Shown in pieces: positions 46,504 to 55,223 of a stretch of DNA of 64,000 bases; the stretch's first letter is position 1, and the number at the start of each line of letters is the position of its first letter. The stretch covers positions 1,226,001 through 1,290,000 of the forward strand of contig CP069393.1 of assembly GCA_016887505.1 (NCBI GenBank), given 5' to 3'. The translations under genes and the position numbers were made by a program. The DNA is from Clostridia bacterium (GTDB taxonomy: Bacteria; Bacillota; TC1; UBA5767). The notes under the pieces are model-generated. The model ran no database searches, was not told the DNA's origin, and saw nothing but the letters and a program-made list of their open reading frames with translations.

Positions 46504-47541
46504 ATGAAACGTAAAAAATTACTAGCGCTTGGGTTTGTTTTGATTTTCGCAATAACAATGGTGGCTGGTTGTGCACCTGCTGCAGAAGAAGAGCCCGTCG
46601 AAGAACCAGCTGAGGAACCAGTGGTGGAAGAACCGGCTGAGGAGCCAATGCAAGCCGCATTACTTACCTCTGGCCCTATCAACGATGGTGGTTGGAATAT
46701 GTTGGCTTATGAAGGTCTTCTAAACTTGCAAGACCAGTATGGTTTTGAGGTAAGCTATACTGAGAATGTTAAGCAAGATGACCAAGAAGCCATTATGAAC
46801 GATTATGCAAGAAAAGGTTACGATGTAATCATTGGTCATGGTTTCGAGTATGGCGATGCAATTCTAGCCGTTGCTGCCAACCATCCCGATGTACATTTCA
46901 TCAATATTGGTGGTATGGCGGTAGCAGATAACGTAGCATCAGCCAGTTTCCAAACTGGTGAAATGGGATATGTTTTAGGTGTTATGGCTGGAAGAATGAC
47001 CGAAACAAACAAAGTTGGTTTTGTGGGCGCCATGGAAATCCCGACTATTGCTGCAGATGTGGAAGCATTTAAAGCAGCCATTGCTGAAGTAAATCCTGAC
47101 TGTGACGTCATGGTAACCTACACAGGTTCATGGGTAGATATCGCAGCTGGTAAAGAAGCAGCCATCGGTCAAATTGATGCTGGCGCTGACATTATCTATG
47201 GTGTCGGTGATGCATGTGATGCAGGAGCCATCCAGGCTTGTGAAGAAGCTGACCATTTGGTTAAATTTATCGGTTGGTCTGCTGATATGTCTTCACTAGG
47301 TCCCAATACTGTAATTACTTCTGGCTATCAGTCAATTTCCACGCTGATTGGTAACGTTGTGGATACCATCCTTGACGGAACGTTTGAAGGAAAATCAACA
47401 CCTTACGGTATTGCTGATGGGGTTCAATATTTTGCAACTTGGAATGATGACTTAATCACACCGGAAGATAAGGATGCCACTATTGCCGTATTCAATGAAT
47501 TTATGGATGGAGAACGTGTTACTGAATTCCCATCAAACTAA
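46504..47541 (+). CDS. BMP-family substrate-binding lipoprotein, copy 3 (divergent paralogue)
   Basis: This 345-residue lipoprotein has lipobox MVAGC (Cys23), an acidic EEPVEEPAEEP linker (about 27-46) and a BMP binding fold starting AALLTSGPINDGGWN. It keeps the DGGWN and IIGHGFEYGDA cleft motifs but differs clearly from the two tandem copies at 11-13 kb, so it may bind another nucleoside-like ligand. No ATPase or permease is adjacent. The ATG at 46504 follows AGGGGAGGT at 7-base spacing; an upstream in-frame start would spoil the signal peptide. It ends in a terminator shared with thiT. Confidence 0.9.
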   Translation: MKRKKLLALGFVLIFAITMVAGCAPAAEEEPVEEPAEEPVVEEPAEEPMQAALLTSGPINDGGWNMLAYEGLLNLQDQYGFEVSYTENVKQDDQEAIMNDYARKGYDVIIGHGFEYGDAILAVAANHPDVHFINIGGMAVADNVASASFQTGEMGYVLGVMAGRMTETNKVGFVGAMEIPTIAADVEAFKAAIAEVNPDCDVMVTYTGSWVDIAAGKEAAIGQIDAGADIIYGVGDACDAGAIQACEEADHLVKFIGWSADMSSLGPNTVITSGYQSISTLIGNVVDTILDGTFEGKSTPYGIADGVQYFATWNDDLITPEDKDATIAVFNEFMDGERVTEFPSN

Positions 47542-47562
47542 ACTAATACGATAAAAAAATTA

Positions 47563-47610
47563 GAAGAGACCATGGCGAATGCAAACAGCATTCATTGCCA
47601 TGGTCTCTTC
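47563..47610. terminator. Bidirectional intrinsic terminator between BMP gene and thiT
   Basis: A long stem (GAAGAGACCATGGC at 47563-47576 with GCCATGGTCTCTTC at 47597-47610, extended inward by GAATGC with GCATTC) carries A- and T-rich flanks. The genes on either side are convergent. Confidence 0.85.
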
Positions 47611-47639
47611 TTTGTCAATTTATCTTCTGTTTAAAACCT

Positions 47640-48164
47640 CTATGCTCTTTGATCTATCTTTTGACTTACAGGCAGATAAATAAGCATAAGAATAATTGCT
47701 GAAACAATCATCTCTGGAAGCAAATAACTACCATTATAAATCAAGGAATAAACGTAAGGATTGGTTCCTTCAGCATAAGTAGACCAAATCACCACACCAG
47801 AAACGAAGTGACAGGCAAAACGTCCCAACACCCCAATGGCAGTTCCTATGGCGATTTTTACTCTGCTTGTCGGTCTAACGACACCAGCCAGTCCCAAAGC
47901 AGCAAAAGCAACACCATAGTCAAACAACAATGAAATAATATGAAAAGAATACTTCGGTCCCAAAATAAACTGCAAGGTACCATATACAGCCCCGGCTAAC
48001 ATACCTTGTTTCCACCCTCTACGCAATGCAAAGAACAAAATTGGCACCATACTGCCTGCCGTAACCGATCCGCCCTGAGGCATCGTAATTATAGTTACAT
48101 AGCTAAGCACTTGAGCCAAAGCTATCATCAAGCCGGCCTCCACCAAAGTTCGTACATTCTTCAT
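47640..48164 (-). CDS. thiT: Thiamine-specific ECF transporter S component
   Basis: The 174-residue protein has six predicted helices and matches ThiT, the substrate-capture subunit of energy-coupling-factor thiamine transporters. VEAGLMIALAQVLSYV opens helix 1; VYGTLQFILGPKYSFH and FDYGVAFAALGLAG in the middle, and WSTYAEGTNPYVYSLIYNGSYLLPE near 135-160, carry the aromatic and acidic thiamine-binding residues. It needs EcfA, EcfA' and EcfT encoded elsewhere. The TPP riboswitch directly upstream confirms the substrate. The start at 48164 follows AAGGAGG. Confidence 0.95.
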   Translation of the reverse strand: MKNVRTLVEAGLMIALAQVLSYVTIITMPQGGSVTAGSMVPILFFALRRGWKQGMLAGAVYGTLQFILGPKYSFHIISLLFDYGVAFAALGLAGVVRPTSRVKIAIGTAIGVLGRFACHFVSGVVIWSTYAEGTNPYVYSLIYNGSYLLPEMIVSAIILMLIYLPVSQKIDQRA

Positions 48165-48202
48165 CAATTCTTCCTCCTTCTCCAATAAAGCATAAATAGA
48201 AA

Positions 48203-48232
48203 TAAAAAAAACTACCGCCGGGTATGCGATAG
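48203..48232 (-). terminator. Riboswitch-controlled terminator before thiT
   Basis: On the minus strand the stem CTATCGC (48232-48226) with GCGGTAG (48218-48212) is followed by eight T residues. It lies between the TPP aptamer and the thiT ribosome site, so it is the likely expression platform. Confidence 0.85.
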
Positions 48233-48245
48233 AAGGAAATGAATC

Positions 48246-48338
<93 letters not shown>

Positions 48339-48346
48339 CTAGTAGT

Positions 48347-48375
48347 AGTTTACGGTATTAAACGGTATTTGTAAA
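48347..48375 (-). promoter_or_regulatory. Promoter of the TPP riboswitch-thiT transcript
   Basis: TTTACA (48375-48370) and TAAACT (48352-48347) are spaced by 17 bp and placed just before the aptamer. Confidence 0.6.
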
Positions 48376-48377
48376 GA

Positions 48378-48405
48378 GAAACGAGCCGGAAAACCGGCTC
48401 GTTTC
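48378..48405 (-). terminator. Intrinsic terminator of the radical SAM gene
   Basis: A perfect 12 bp stem GAAACGAGCCGG (48378-48389) with CCGGCTCGTTTC (48394-48405) and an AAAA loop lies 21 bases after the stop. The T tract is weak (TCTTTAC). Confidence 0.75.
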
Positions 48406-48426
48406 CATTCTTTTATTTTCATATCA

Positions 48427-49758
48427 TTAATTATTCTGCCACAGTCTATCTGCAACAACAGACCACTCTTCTGCTACCTTTTTAGTTTTATCTGTCAAAT
48501 CTCGAACATCTTCCTTATCAAGTGGTTGTGTAGAATGTACATCTGATTCAAGTACCATCTTGCGTAAACACTCTGGATTATCTAATAAGGGGCACGGTCT
48601 TAGCATATTCTGATTAAACGGCTGGCCTTCTCTATAGGCTTTGAATAAGGGTTGACCAAGTGCTTCAAGCAATGAAACATCATGAATGTTAGCGCTAGAA
48701 TAGTGGATGAAAGCACACGGTTCCACGTCACCCGCCGCGTTAATGTGCAAATATCTTCTTCCCCCTGCGATGCAACCATCTACGTGTTCCCCATCATTCC
48801 AAAAATCCATCGTAAATAGGGGTTTTTCTTTGCGGAATTTGCGAAGCTGATGGTACATAAACTCCCGTTGTTCCGCATTTGCCAGCAATTCAGGAACAGC
48901 ATCCTTACCCAAGGGAATATAGGTGAAATACCAACCGAAGTAGCATCCCTTCTCTATCATAAGGTCTATATACTCTTCACTACCAACCACATCCACGTTG
49001 CCACTGTGATAACAGGTTGAAAAGCCAAAGGGAATACCATGCGCCTTCAGTATATCCATGCCTGCCATAATCTTATCAAAAGTACCTTCTCCCCGGCGCA
49101 TATCATTTTCTTTTTTAAAGCCTTCCACACTGATTGCAAAGGTTATGTTTCCTACTTCTTGAATTTCCTTGGCAAATGCCTCATCAAAAAGTGTTCCATT
49201 GGTAAATGCCAAAAAAACACAATCCTTATGTTTTCTTGCCAAACCTATCAAGTCTGCCTTACGAATGGTTGGTTCACCACCAGAGTAGATATAGGTTCTA
49301 ATTCCTAATTCCTTACCTTGTTTAATAATATCATCCAATAGCTCATAACTCATACTATCTGTTTTCTTATACTCAGCCGCCCAGCATCCAATGCACTTTA
49401 GGTTGCAGGCAGAAGTTGGATCCATCAAAATCGCCCACGGAATATTTCTATCATATTTTTTTCTTGCAATATTCAGTTCTTTGGCGCCTTCAATTCCGGC
49501 ATGAATTCCAATGTTGTAGATTAAGGTATTGCGCACATGAGGATCTACCTCAGTCAGAATCTTTTCAATAAGTTCACGCCAGTTGCCACCATTTTCCCAA
49601 GCATCCTTAATTAACTCGTATTGGTTTCTAGTACCAGGTTCCATCGGAATCTTGCCGGCCCACTTCAGAAGCTTTGGAAAATTAGCCATAGGGTCTTTTC
49701 TGAGATAGCCTAGTGCTTTTTCTAACATTGCTTTACTCAAGTTCGATTTAACAGCCAT
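48427..49758 (-). CDS. Radical SAM protein with SPASM-like C-terminus
   Basis: The 443-residue enzyme has an N-terminal helical region of about 105 residues. The radical SAM core follows, with cluster motif CNLKCIGC (C118, C122, C125), IYSGGEPTIRKADL near 160 and FAISVEGFKKENDMRRGEGTFDKI near 208. A cysteine-containing tail (about 330-410: DGCIAGG, VEPCAF, RPCPLLDNPEC) could bind an auxiliary cluster like SPASM domains. No peptide substrate gene or second enzyme is visible, so the reaction is unknown. GGAGG lies 9 bases before the ATG. It follows its TetR regulator by 15 bases. Confidence 0.88.
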   Translation of the reverse strand: MAVKSNLSKAMLEKALGYLRKDPMANFPKLLKWAGKIPMEPGTRNQYELIKDAWENGGNWRELIEKILTEVDPHVRNTLIYNIGIHAGIEGAKELNIARKKYDRNIPWAILMDPTSACNLKCIGCWAAEYKKTDSMSYELLDDIIKQGKELGIRTYIYSGGEPTIRKADLIGLARKHKDCVFLAFTNGTLFDEAFAKEIQEVGNITFAISVEGFKKENDMRRGEGTFDKIMAGMDILKAHGIPFGFSTCYHSGNVDVVGSEEYIDLMIEKGCYFGWYFTYIPLGKDAVPELLANAEQREFMYHQLRKFRKEKPLFTMDFWNDGEHVDGCIAGGRRYLHINAAGDVEPCAFIHYSSANIHDVSLLEALGQPLFKAYREGQPFNQNMLRPCPLLDNPECLRKMVLESDVHSTQPLDKEDVRDLTDKTKKVAEEWSVVADRLWQNN

Positions 49759-49773
49759 TGTGTCTTTCCTCCT

Positions 49774-50358
49774 TTAGTCCTTAGAAATTTTCCCTTTTCT
49801 TCCCACTGCATGCATCATGCTGTCATGTAAATTTCTATCTTCCAACCCTAATTGTTGAATCATGGACAAAACGAATGAAATCTGCATCAAATCCATCCAC
49901 TCATCGTCTTTTAATGCTTTTTTTGACACCTCCTCATCTAACTTGCGACTTATATAGTCTTCTACTTCCGTAATATGATTTATCAACTCGTTGTAAGAAT
50001 CATCCTTGTCTCGTTTTGCCAAAATTAGAAATTCCATAAATAAGATACTAATACTGCTCTTACCAAAATCCTTTAGCAATGCTTCATCAAGCCAAGCCAA
50101 TTTTTGCAACAAGGTCAAGTCGTTCATGGCAATCATCTCATCAACACGTTCCTTGATTTTATCAACCACCATCAGTATCATGTCACAATACAAATTTTCT
50201 TTATTCTTATAGTATTGATACAGGCTGGTTCGCCCCATACTTGCTGCACGGCCCACATCCTCCAGCCGTACCTTTTGATAACCTAAATCAACAAATAGGG
50301 GTAGCGACTTCAATAAAATATTCTTTCTAGTTTTGGGATAATCAATAATTTTCGGCAT
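49774..50358 (-). CDS. TetR-family regulator of the radical SAM operon
   Basis: The 194-residue protein has a TetR helix-turn-helix at about 25-60 (RLEDVGRAASMGRTSLYQYYKNKENLYCDMIL). Its ligand domain is divergent. It is the first gene of a two-gene minus-strand operon with the radical SAM enzyme. The start at 50358 follows TAGGAG; an in-frame codon 24 bases upstream would overlap the operator. Two TGACANNNNTGTCA palindromes in its promoter indicate autoregulation. Ligand unknown. Confidence 0.9.
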   Translation of the reverse strand: MPKIIDYPKTRKNILLKSLPLFVDLGYQKVRLEDVGRAASMGRTSLYQYYKNKENLYCDMILMVVDKIKERVDEMIAMNDLTLLQKLAWLDEALLKDFGKSSISILFMEFLILAKRDKDDSYNELINHITEVEDYISRKLDEEVSKKALKDDEWMDLMQISFVLSMIQQLGLEDRNLHDSMMHAVGRKGKISKD

Positions 50359-50372
50359 GTTTCTCCTATTTC

Positions 50373-50430
50373 TGACATACATGTCAATAATTTATGCATA
50401 CATAATATTCTTTTCTGACAGATATGTCAA
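50373..50430 (-). promoter_or_regulatory. Promoter and twin operators of the TetR-radical SAM operon
   Basis: A near-consensus minus-strand promoter, TTGACA (50430-50425), 17 bp, TATTAT (50407-50402), is overlapped at its -35 box by the palindrome TGACAGATATGTCA (50416-50429). A second palindrome, TGACATACATGTCA (50373-50386), lies between the -10 box and the start codon. Their starts are 43 bp apart, about four helical turns. Binding at both would block initiation. Confidence 0.8.
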
Positions 50431-50446
50431 TATAAAGGATGCCAAC

Positions 50447-50475
50447 TTGACGACTAAAATATTTCACATTATAAT
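50447..50475 (+). promoter_or_regulatory. Promoter of the SNase-like gene
   Basis: TTGACG (50447-50452) and a perfect TATAAT (50470-50475) have a 17 bp spacer and lie 23 bp before the ATG at 50499. Confidence 0.75.
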
Positions 50476-50498
50476 ACCTAAAAACGATGAGGTGTTCT

Positions 50499-51023
50499 AT
50501 GAACAAAAAAGTAATCCGTCTAATCATCACTATAATAGTATTGATTGTAGGATATTTAAGTCAGGTCTCAAGTCCGCAGTCAACAGACCAGCTGACCCCA
50601 GCCACCATATCTAAGCATATTGACGGAGATACCTTCGTTGTAGAAGTAGATGGTAGCCAGGAAACTGTTCGTCTCATCGGCATCGATACCCCTGAAAAGG
50701 ATGGTCCTTACACAGAAGAAGAACCTTTTGGACAAGAAGCGTCCAATTTCACCGCACAGGCACTACCACTCGGCACAACAGTGTATTTGCAAATAGATGA
50801 ATCTGACCGCGATACCCACGACCGACTCTTACGATATGTTTGGCTAAGTCCTGTAGAGGACTTGTCGGACCCAGACAGTATTCGGGAACAGATGTTTAAT
50901 GCTATTCTGATTGACAAAGGCTATGCTGAGGCAAAAACTTACAAGCCCGACGTTGCCTACCAGCAAATTTTCGATGACTTAGAAGAAGAAGCCAAAGCAA
51001 ATAAGCTTGGCATGTACCAATAG
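50499..51023 (+). CDS. Exported staphylococcal-nuclease-like (SNase) protein
   Basis: This 174-residue protein has an N-terminal signal or anchor helix (about 5-22) and an SNase domain. Catalytic-site counterparts of the staphylococcal enzyme are visible: Arg in VRLIGIDTPE, Glu in FGQEAS and Arg in THDRLLRYVW, with acidic calcium ligands in DGDTF and GIDTPE. It should cut DNA or RNA outside the membrane. GAGGTG precedes the ATG, with a near-consensus promoter upstream. The gene is divergent from the TetR-radical SAM operon, whose operators lie in the shared gap. Confidence 0.92.
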   Translation: MNKKVIRLIITIIVLIVGYLSQVSSPQSTDQLTPATISKHIDGDTFVVEVDGSQETVRLIGIDTPEKDGPYTEEEPFGQEASNFTAQALPLGTTVYLQIDESDRDTHDRLLRYVWLSPVEDLSDPDSIREQMFNAILIDKGYAEAKTYKPDVAYQQIFDDLEEEAKANKLGMYQ

Positions 51024-51026
51024 AAA

Positions 51027-51065
51027 AAAGGCTTGTTTCCCCATCGACTGAGGAAACAAGCCTTT
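51027..51065. terminator. Intrinsic terminator after the SNase-like gene
   Basis: A 14 bp stem (51027-51040 with 51052-51065) lies just after the stop. It has A- and T-rich flanks, so it may also end the convergent DUF1232 gene. Confidence 0.85.
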
Positions 51066-51123
51066 CTTATCATACTTTGTTGAACTATCATTCTTGATTT
51101 CCCGCTCCTTGTTTTTCCACAAG

Positions 51124-51612
51124 TTAGCTTTCAAAATGATCGAATTCTTCATCAGATAGGTCTTCTTTAAAAATCTCTCTCACCTTATTTCTCGCCTTTT
51201 CACGCATTTTTAGCGACAAATAGGTTTGCACTTCCATAAACACCGCAATCAAGATTCCCAAATCCTCCCCAAAACCCACAACTGGTATAACATCCGGTAC
51301 TAGGTCAAACGGTAAAATGAAATAGCCCAACGCCCCCATTATGATGCTTTTGGTTTTAATAGGAACCTTACCGTCAACCATGAGGTAATAAAGCAACAGG
51401 GCCAAATAGATAACCTTCTTGCCCGCCATTCCAAATCCTGTCTTGATTTTTTGCATAAATTTGGCTTCAGAATAGTCTTTGCGATAACGTCTTATGCGTT
51501 TACCCTCGAATTGGATTTCGTCAGGATAATAGGTCTTTTGTTCCTCTTGTTGTTCCTCTTGTTGTTCCTCTTGTTGTTCCTCTTTTGTATCGTCCTTTTT
51601 ATAGTGTTTCAT
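51124..51612 (-). CDS. DUF1232/YkvA-family membrane protein with EEQQ repeat
   Basis: The 162-residue protein has a highly charged N-terminus with almost four EEQQ repeats (residues 11-26), encoded by a 12 bp tandem repeat. The DUF1232 domain (about 75-125) contains KTKSIIMGALGYFILPFDLVPDVIPVVGFGEDLGIL with two hydrophobic helices. The family's function is unknown. The gene overlaps the end of the MATE gene by 14 bases, so it belongs to the GGDEF/EAL-MATE operon. The repeat number is likely variable between strains. Confidence 0.85.
   Translation of the reverse strand: MKHYKKDDTKEEQQEEQQEEQQEEQKTYYPDEIQFEGKRIRRYRKDYSEAKFMQKIKTGFGMAGKKVIYLALLLYYLMVDGKVPIKTKSIIMGALGYFILPFDLVPDVIPVVGFGEDLGILIAVFMEVQTYLSLKMREKARNKVREIFKEDLSDEEFDHFES
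51538..51585 (-). repeat. 12 bp tandem repeat inside the DUF1232 gene
   Basis: Almost four copies of TGTTCCTCTTGT (plus strand) encode the EEQQ repeat. The unit is a multiple of three, so copy-number change keeps the frame. Confidence 0.9.
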
Positions 51613-52972
51613 TATTCCGCCTCCCGAAATCTTCTCTCATTTTTTTCATATTCCTCAAAAGCAAAGGAGCTGCTACCATCAAGGTCGCAAATTCTGTGAA
51701 AGGGCTGGTCCACCAAATTCCATCGGTCTGTAAAAACAGTGGAAGGAGATTTACCCCTATAAAAGTAAAAACCATCCCCCTGAGAATACTGATTACGGCT
51801 GAAGTACCGGCCCATTCAATCGCTGTGAAATACGATGAGCTGATGACATTAAAACACATGAAAATAAAGTTCAAGGTTATGATTCCTAAAGCATGAGTAG
51901 ACAGAGCTACCAAGTCTGGCCGATTACTAACAAAAAGGCCTACCAAAAATCCTCGTTGGGTGAAAATCAGCAAAGAAACTGGTGCCACCAAGCTGAATCC
52001 AAAGAGATATGCAATCCGTAAGATGGCACGAACTCGGTCCAAGCGTCCTGCTCCGTAATTTATACTGATTAATGGCTGCATGGCAATGCCAAAACCAAAA
52101 ATTAGGAAAGCCAAGATTACATTGATATAAGTAACCACCGCAAATGCGCTGACCCCTAATACGCCAATATGTCGCATCAATGCCAAATTATATATCAATG
52201 TTGAAACTCCGAAGCTTAGCTCGGTAAAAAGCTCAGAACTTCCATTATATAAAGCCCGAAAGAGCAGCGGCCGTGGAATCCTCTTCGGCATGAACGAATA
52301 GCGCATCTCACAATTTCGTAGCGACCAAACAAATAAAATGAAGGCCGAGGTCATGGCCAATCCTGAAGCCACGGCTGCCCCTTTTACACCCCAATCTAGT
52401 ACTACAATAGCCAAGTAGTCGAGTAGGATATTTAGAAGTGAGGCCGCAACCATAATATGCATAGCTCTTTTAGGTTGATTGGAAGCCCTTAGGATATAGT
52501 CTAAAAAGTAGTTACACAAATAGGCAAAAAAGAAATATGAGATATAGCGGATATAACTCATAACCTCCCATAGAATTGTCTCTGTTGCTCCCAATAAATA
52601 GGCAATCGGTTGGATACATACTAAGGCCACTACCGTACCAAACAAAGATAAGATAATCAGGGTTGTAAATACCCTCGCAAAAAGAAGCCTAGCTCCCCGA
52701 CGATCATTTTGACCGATTCGAATCGAAATGAGGGTTCCGCCTCCGATGGATAACATCAAACCAATACCAGACATCAAACTCCATGCCGGCATAACTAGAT
52801 TAATTGCCGCCAGACCCTTTGCTCCCACAAAATTGCCTATAAATATACCATCAATTAAGATGTACAGGGCTTGAGATAGCATGGCTATCATACTTGGAAT
52901 GGCATATTGGATTAAAAGACGTTTCGGATCTTTCTGTAATACTTCCTGATTTATCGCTTCCTGGACTTCCAT
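51599..52972 (-). CDS. MATE-family efflux transporter
   Basis: The 457-residue membrane protein has 12 predicted helices in two bundles, as in the MatE/DinF family, which exports drugs or metabolites against Na+ or H+. The first helix region LLIQYAIPSMIAMLSQALYILIDGIFIGNFVGAKGLAAINL and the repeated GFGIAMQPLISINYGAGRLDRVRAI near residue 265 are characteristic. An ATG at 52972 with AGAGG 5 bases upstream is preferred to a GTG six bases earlier. It starts 14 bases after the GGDEF/EAL gene. Substrate unknown. Confidence 0.93.
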   Translation of the reverse strand: MEVQEAINQEVLQKDPKRLLIQYAIPSMIAMLSQALYILIDGIFIGNFVGAKGLAAINLVMPAWSLMSGIGLMLSIGGGTLISIRIGQNDRRGARLLFARVFTTLIILSLFGTVVALVCIQPIAYLLGATETILWEVMSYIRYISYFFFAYLCNYFLDYILRASNQPKRAMHIMVAASLLNILLDYLAIVVLDWGVKGAAVASGLAMTSAFILFVWSLRNCEMRYSFMPKRIPRPLLFRALYNGSSELFTELSFGVSTLIYNLALMRHIGVLGVSAFAVVTYINVILAFLIFGFGIAMQPLISINYGAGRLDRVRAILRIAYLFGFSLVAPVSLLIFTQRGFLVGLFVSNRPDLVALSTHALGIITLNFIFMCFNVISSSYFTAIEWAGTSAVISILRGMVFTFIGVNLLPLFLQTDGIWWTSPFTEFATLMVAAPLLLRNMKKMREDFGRRNNETL

Positions 52973-52986
52973 ATACACCTCTTATG

Positions 52987-55152
52987 CTAGTTTACCAGTC
53001 CCATATCCTGCCAAAGGTCTTCCGGTAGTTTTGGCTTACTCAAATAGTACCCCTGAAAATAGAAACAATGCAACTTTTTCAGTTCCTCAAATTGATTCCG
53101 ATTCTCGACCCCTTCGCCTAATGTTTGCATTCCATAGTCCTGAATCAACTGAATCAGATTGTAAATCAACCTTTTATCAGACTTTAAGGCAACGTTATCA
53201 ATAAAGCTCTTATCAAGCTTAACAATATCGACGGGTAATTTCGTCAGATAGCTGAGTGAAGAATAACCGGTACCAAAATCATCTAGGGCAATTCGAATGC
53301 CTAAGTCACGAATTTGCTTTAATGTTTCCCGATAGCCCTCGAAATCGTCAATCAGTGTAGATTCTGTAATTTCAAATATCACACTTTCAGCATTTATTTC
53401 CCTTTCAAACAGTTTTCGCTTCAACTTCGAAACAAACTTCGTATCCTTCAACTGTTTAACAGAAATATTGATAAAAAACACATATTGACCGCTTACTTTT
53501 TCACAAAAATTCTTAATATCGGTAAAAACTTGATCCAAGATCCAATACCCGAGTTCACCGATGGTTCCATTCTTTTCGGCTAGTGGGATAAAGCTCAATG
53601 GTGCAATGTTTCCAAATACAGGATGCTCCCAACGAATTAAGGCCTCAAATCCATAAAGATCTTCCTTAGTACAAATCGGTTGGTAGACCATATGGTACTC
53701 ACCCTTTAGCAGGGCCTTATGAATATCGCTAGATATGGCAATTCGGTACAGCGCCTGATTCGTTAATTCAGGGTCATAAAAACATAGCTGGTTTTTACCC
53801 TTTTCTTTCGCATGATACATGGCAATATCTGCTGCCTTGTATAGTTCCTTCTCATTTTCAGCATCCTTTGGATATAAGGCGGCCCCGATACTACACGATA
53901 AGTAATACTTCTTATTATGAAGGGAAACAGGACTTTGCAGCAGATTTGCGATTCGCCTAGACAGCCTTTTAACCTCATCTTGCAACGAGGCAGAATCCAC
54001 CAAGCATACGAATTCATCTCCCCCTAAACGATAGACGGGATAGTCAGCCAAAGCCAAACCTAGAATCTGAGTAAAGGTTTTCAGAACCTCATCACCTGTA
54101 TCGTGTCCAAACACATCGTTTATGTCCTTGAATTCATCCAAGTCGATAAATAGCATAGCAAGCTTTTTATTTTCACCTTGTAGATACTGTCTCAGGTCAC
54201 CAAACATTTTTTCCCTGTTGGGGAGTCCAGTCAATGCATCGTAGTATGCAAGATGCTTAATTTCTTCTTTTGCCTTCTCAATCTCAGTTGCGTCTATCCC
54301 CAAGAATAGATGCGTCCTTTCTCCTTTTTCACTGAGTGCTTCTTTTTGAAGCCAACGCACATTTCTTGGAGTGCTTGCCACAGATGGGAAATTTTCGGCT
54401 TGATTTTCAATACAATTTGTCTGTTCGCCAACCTCCATAATAGTCTTCTCCCAAGAGCGACCCAATAATTTTTCTTCACTCAATCCCAAATGTTTTTGTA
54501 CCAAACCATTGGCGTAGCATATGTTCCCCTGGCGGTCTATGGCTGCTGCCAAAATATCTTGGTGCTCAAGTAAGGCATCCGCCAATAGCCTCTCAATTCC
54601 TTCCCCAGCCCTATGTTGATAGATACTGGTAATATCTAAATCCAACCCCTTCAGCCTTACCATTCCTGCATGATTTGTTTCCGAATAGCTAAAGCAAGTA
54701 AGAATCTGTCGATAAATTCCCCTGCCATCTAGGAGTCGGTAACATAGCGTTTTGCCCTCACTTTTTTGGCTAGAAGCTGTCAGCCATGACCTAATTAGAA
54801 ACTCTCGGTCTTCAGGATGTACACGTTCTAGCCACCATTCAGCAGGTTTTTCTTGTCGGTCAAAATGAAAAGCCTTTCGCCATTGAGGATACTTCTCTTT
54901 ACCCGATAGAAAACCAGCAGCTTCCTCTTTACTGAAACAAAGTTCATAGAATGCCCCTGGCAATGCCCGCAATACTTCACGAAACAAGGTATCCCTTTGG
55001 GCCAGATTTTCCTTCATCTCATTTACACGATGTTTGAGGTTTTCTTTTTCGGTTTCCAGTTTTTTTTGTCTGTATAGGTTGAAAAAGCCCCATAAAACGC
55101 ATAATATTGCAATGATTGCCGGAACAATCCAGCTTATGATATTACGAAACAT
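52987..55152 (-). CDS. Membrane-anchored PAS-GGDEF-EAL cyclic-di-GMP enzyme
   Basis: The 721-residue protein has an N-terminal membrane helix (about 6-27), a coiled-coil segment, two PAS-like regions (about 55-175 and 185-295), a GGDEF domain (about 300-455) and an EAL domain (about 465-715). The cyclase motif GGDEF (377-381) is intact; the RxxD inhibitory site before it is absent. The EAL motif (EALIRWEHP at 503) and DDFGTGYSSLSYL are intact. Synthesis and breakdown of c-di-GMP are therefore both possible; PAS signals may decide which dominates. It heads a set with the MATE and DUF1232 genes and diverges from the EamA gene. Confidence 0.93.
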   Translation of the reverse strand: MFRNIISWIVPAIIAILCVLWGFFNLYRQKKLETEKENLKHRVNEMKENLAQRDTLFREVLRALPGAFYELCFSKEEAAGFLSGKEKYPQWRKAFHFDRQEKPAEWWLERVHPEDREFLIRSWLTASSQKSEGKTLCYRLLDGRGIYRQILTCFSYSETNHAGMVRLKGLDLDITSIYQHRAGEGIERLLADALLEHQDILAAAIDRQGNICYANGLVQKHLGLSEEKLLGRSWEKTIMEVGEQTNCIENQAENFPSVASTPRNVRWLQKEALSEKGERTHLFLGIDATEIEKAKEEIKHLAYYDALTGLPNREKMFGDLRQYLQGENKKLAMLFIDLDEFKDINDVFGHDTGDEVLKTFTQILGLALADYPVYRLGGDEFVCLVDSASLQDEVKRLSRRIANLLQSPVSLHNKKYYLSCSIGAALYPKDAENEKELYKAADIAMYHAKEKGKNQLCFYDPELTNQALYRIAISSDIHKALLKGEYHMVYQPICTKEDLYGFEALIRWEHPVFGNIAPLSFIPLAEKNGTIGELGYWILDQVFTDIKNFCEKVSGQYVFFINISVKQLKDTKFVSKLKRKLFEREINAESVIFEITESTLIDDFEGYRETLKQIRDLGIRIALDDFGTGYSSLSYLTKLPVDIVKLDKSFIDNVALKSDKRLIYNLIQLIQDYGMQTLGEGVENRNQFEELKKLHCFYFQGYYLSKPKLPEDLWQDMGLVN

Positions 55153-55223
55153 TTGCTCCTCCTGTTCTGTTGCAAGACTCTGCTTTTATGATAAGAGATA
55201 TTTCTGCAGATTGCACTCTTTTC

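Noticed and set aside
51538-51585. CRISPR-like repeat array
   Set aside because: The 12 bp units are contiguous, without spacers, and lie in frame inside a protein gene.
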